Of a DNA stretch of 64,000 nucleotides, positions 63,844 through 64,000 are shown piece by piece. Numbering within the stretch: position 1 is the first letter of the stretch; every line of letters starts with the position of its first letter. A program made the position numbers and the translations under genes. Origin of the DNA: Rallus limicola (lineage: Eukaryota; Chordata; Aves; Gruiformes; Rallidae); assembly GCA_022605955.1 (NCBI GenBank), contig JAKCOZ010000579.1, forward strand, positions 57,391 through 121,390, written 5' to 3'. The notes below the pieces were generated by a model. That model was not told the DNA's origin, searched no databases, and saw only the letters and a list, made by a program, of their open reading frames with translations.

Positions 63844-64000
63844 GTGCTTTTCTCGGCCCTAGCAGACTGCAGTTCAAAACATGCTAAACGTCCAGCAATA
63901 ACTCCCAAAGTAAAGAAGCTAGGCCTGAAAGGCATAGCTTGTCTGAAACCTCCTAACAGGACACACGAGCAGACCCTGTCACTTTGGCTCTCAGCCTTTT

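Larger units (their letters stand above)
1..64000 (+). repeat. Satellite DNA array, 198-bp monomer, head to tail
   Basis: Every line of the window is the same 198-bp unit, always in the same orientation, differing from a common consensus at only a few bases per copy. Taking the unit to begin at the GTG at 89, there are 322 complete units up to 63843, a partial unit at 1-88 and another at 63844-64000. Landmarks repeated in each copy include ACTGCAGT (with a PstI site), AGGCCT (StuI) and the block GAACCTCCTACGGTG. Marker variants far apart are separated by exact multiples of 198 bp, with one exception caused by a 1-bp deletion near 16011. The consensus is 50% G+C with 4 CpG. There is no unique sequence, no insertion and no orientation switch. 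Arrays like this typically form centromeric or other constitutive heterochromatin; which one cannot be decided from the window. The family is not recognised. The strand is arbitrary. Confidence 0.98.

Noticed and set aside
37143..63935. Reverse open frame of 8930 codons
   Set aside because: This is a continuation of the same antisense frame to the window edge. It stops at 37143-37145 only because of one substitution. It is treated as satellite, not coding.
1..64000. CRISPR array
   Set aside because: Regular spacing might suggest one, but the whole 198-bp unit is repeated with no variable spacers, and there are no cas genes.
1..64000. Tandem rRNA, tRNA, snRNA or histone gene cluster
   Set aside because: The unit is only 198 bp and I recognise no rRNA, tRNA (no A/B box pair with a cloverleaf) or snRNA sequence, and no histone-like protein in any frame.
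1..64000. Repetitive secreted or surface protein gene (bacterial adhesin or silk type)
   Set aside because: Both strands are open, no unique N- or C-terminal region is present in 64 kb, no signal peptide or anchor is seen, and variation is not concentrated at third codon positions.
1..64000. Identification as a named satellite family or species
   Set aside because: I do not recognise the 198-bp consensus. Length and CpG depletion alone do not separate birds, fishes, reptiles and mammals, so no name is given.

Overview
The whole window is one uninterrupted satellite DNA array. A 198-bp monomer is repeated head to tail, all in one orientation, from the first base to the last. There are 322 complete monomers between 89 and 63843, with a partial monomer at each end. 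I see no gene, RNA gene, transposon insertion, inverted segment, microsatellite or unique sequence anywhere. Only one length change is visible: a 1-bp deletion at about 16011/16012. Otherwise the 198-bp register holds exactly across 64 kb.

Organism: a tandem array this long, uniform and intronless points to eukaryotic constitutive heterochromatin (centromeric, pericentromeric or subtelomeric) from a long-read assembly. The consensus monomer is 50.0% G+C (A 55, C 57, G 42, T 44) with 4 CpG where about 12 are expected (ratio about 0.33). That depletion fits a methylated, vertebrate-like genome, but this is inference. I do not recognise the satellite family and name no species.

Layout: single-base variants that recur at exact multiples of 198 bp reveal higher-order repeats (HORs). 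(1) 0-6.2 kb: a 15-monomer unit and a 13-monomer version of it. (2) 6.2-12 kb: mixed variants with no clean period seen by eye, including two identical variants two monomers apart near 9.2-9.6 kb. (3) 12.2-15.9 kb: a 10-monomer (1980 bp) unit. (4) 15.9-16.1 kb: the single 197-bp monomer. (5) 19.3-33.4 kb: the clearest HOR, 18 monomers (3564 bp), with 16- and 19-monomer versions. (6) 37.1 kb: one monomer with three clustered changes. (7) 39.5-45.4 kb: a tandem duplication of a 15-monomer (2970 bp) block, with a short related block at 46.0-46.8 kb. (8) 48.0-60.1 kb: an 18-monomer spacing followed by a 24-monomer (4752 bp) duplication with marker loss. (9) 60-64 kb: ordinary monomers.

The very long open frames on both strands (thousands of codons) are artefacts. 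198 is a multiple of 3 and one frame on each strand of the monomer happens to lack stops. Variants are mostly amino-acid-changing, the forward frame has no ATG in the consensus, and no flanking gene structure exists. I annotate none of them as coding. I found no hidden gene system; what merits attention is the HOR architecture and the history of duplication and conversion written in it.
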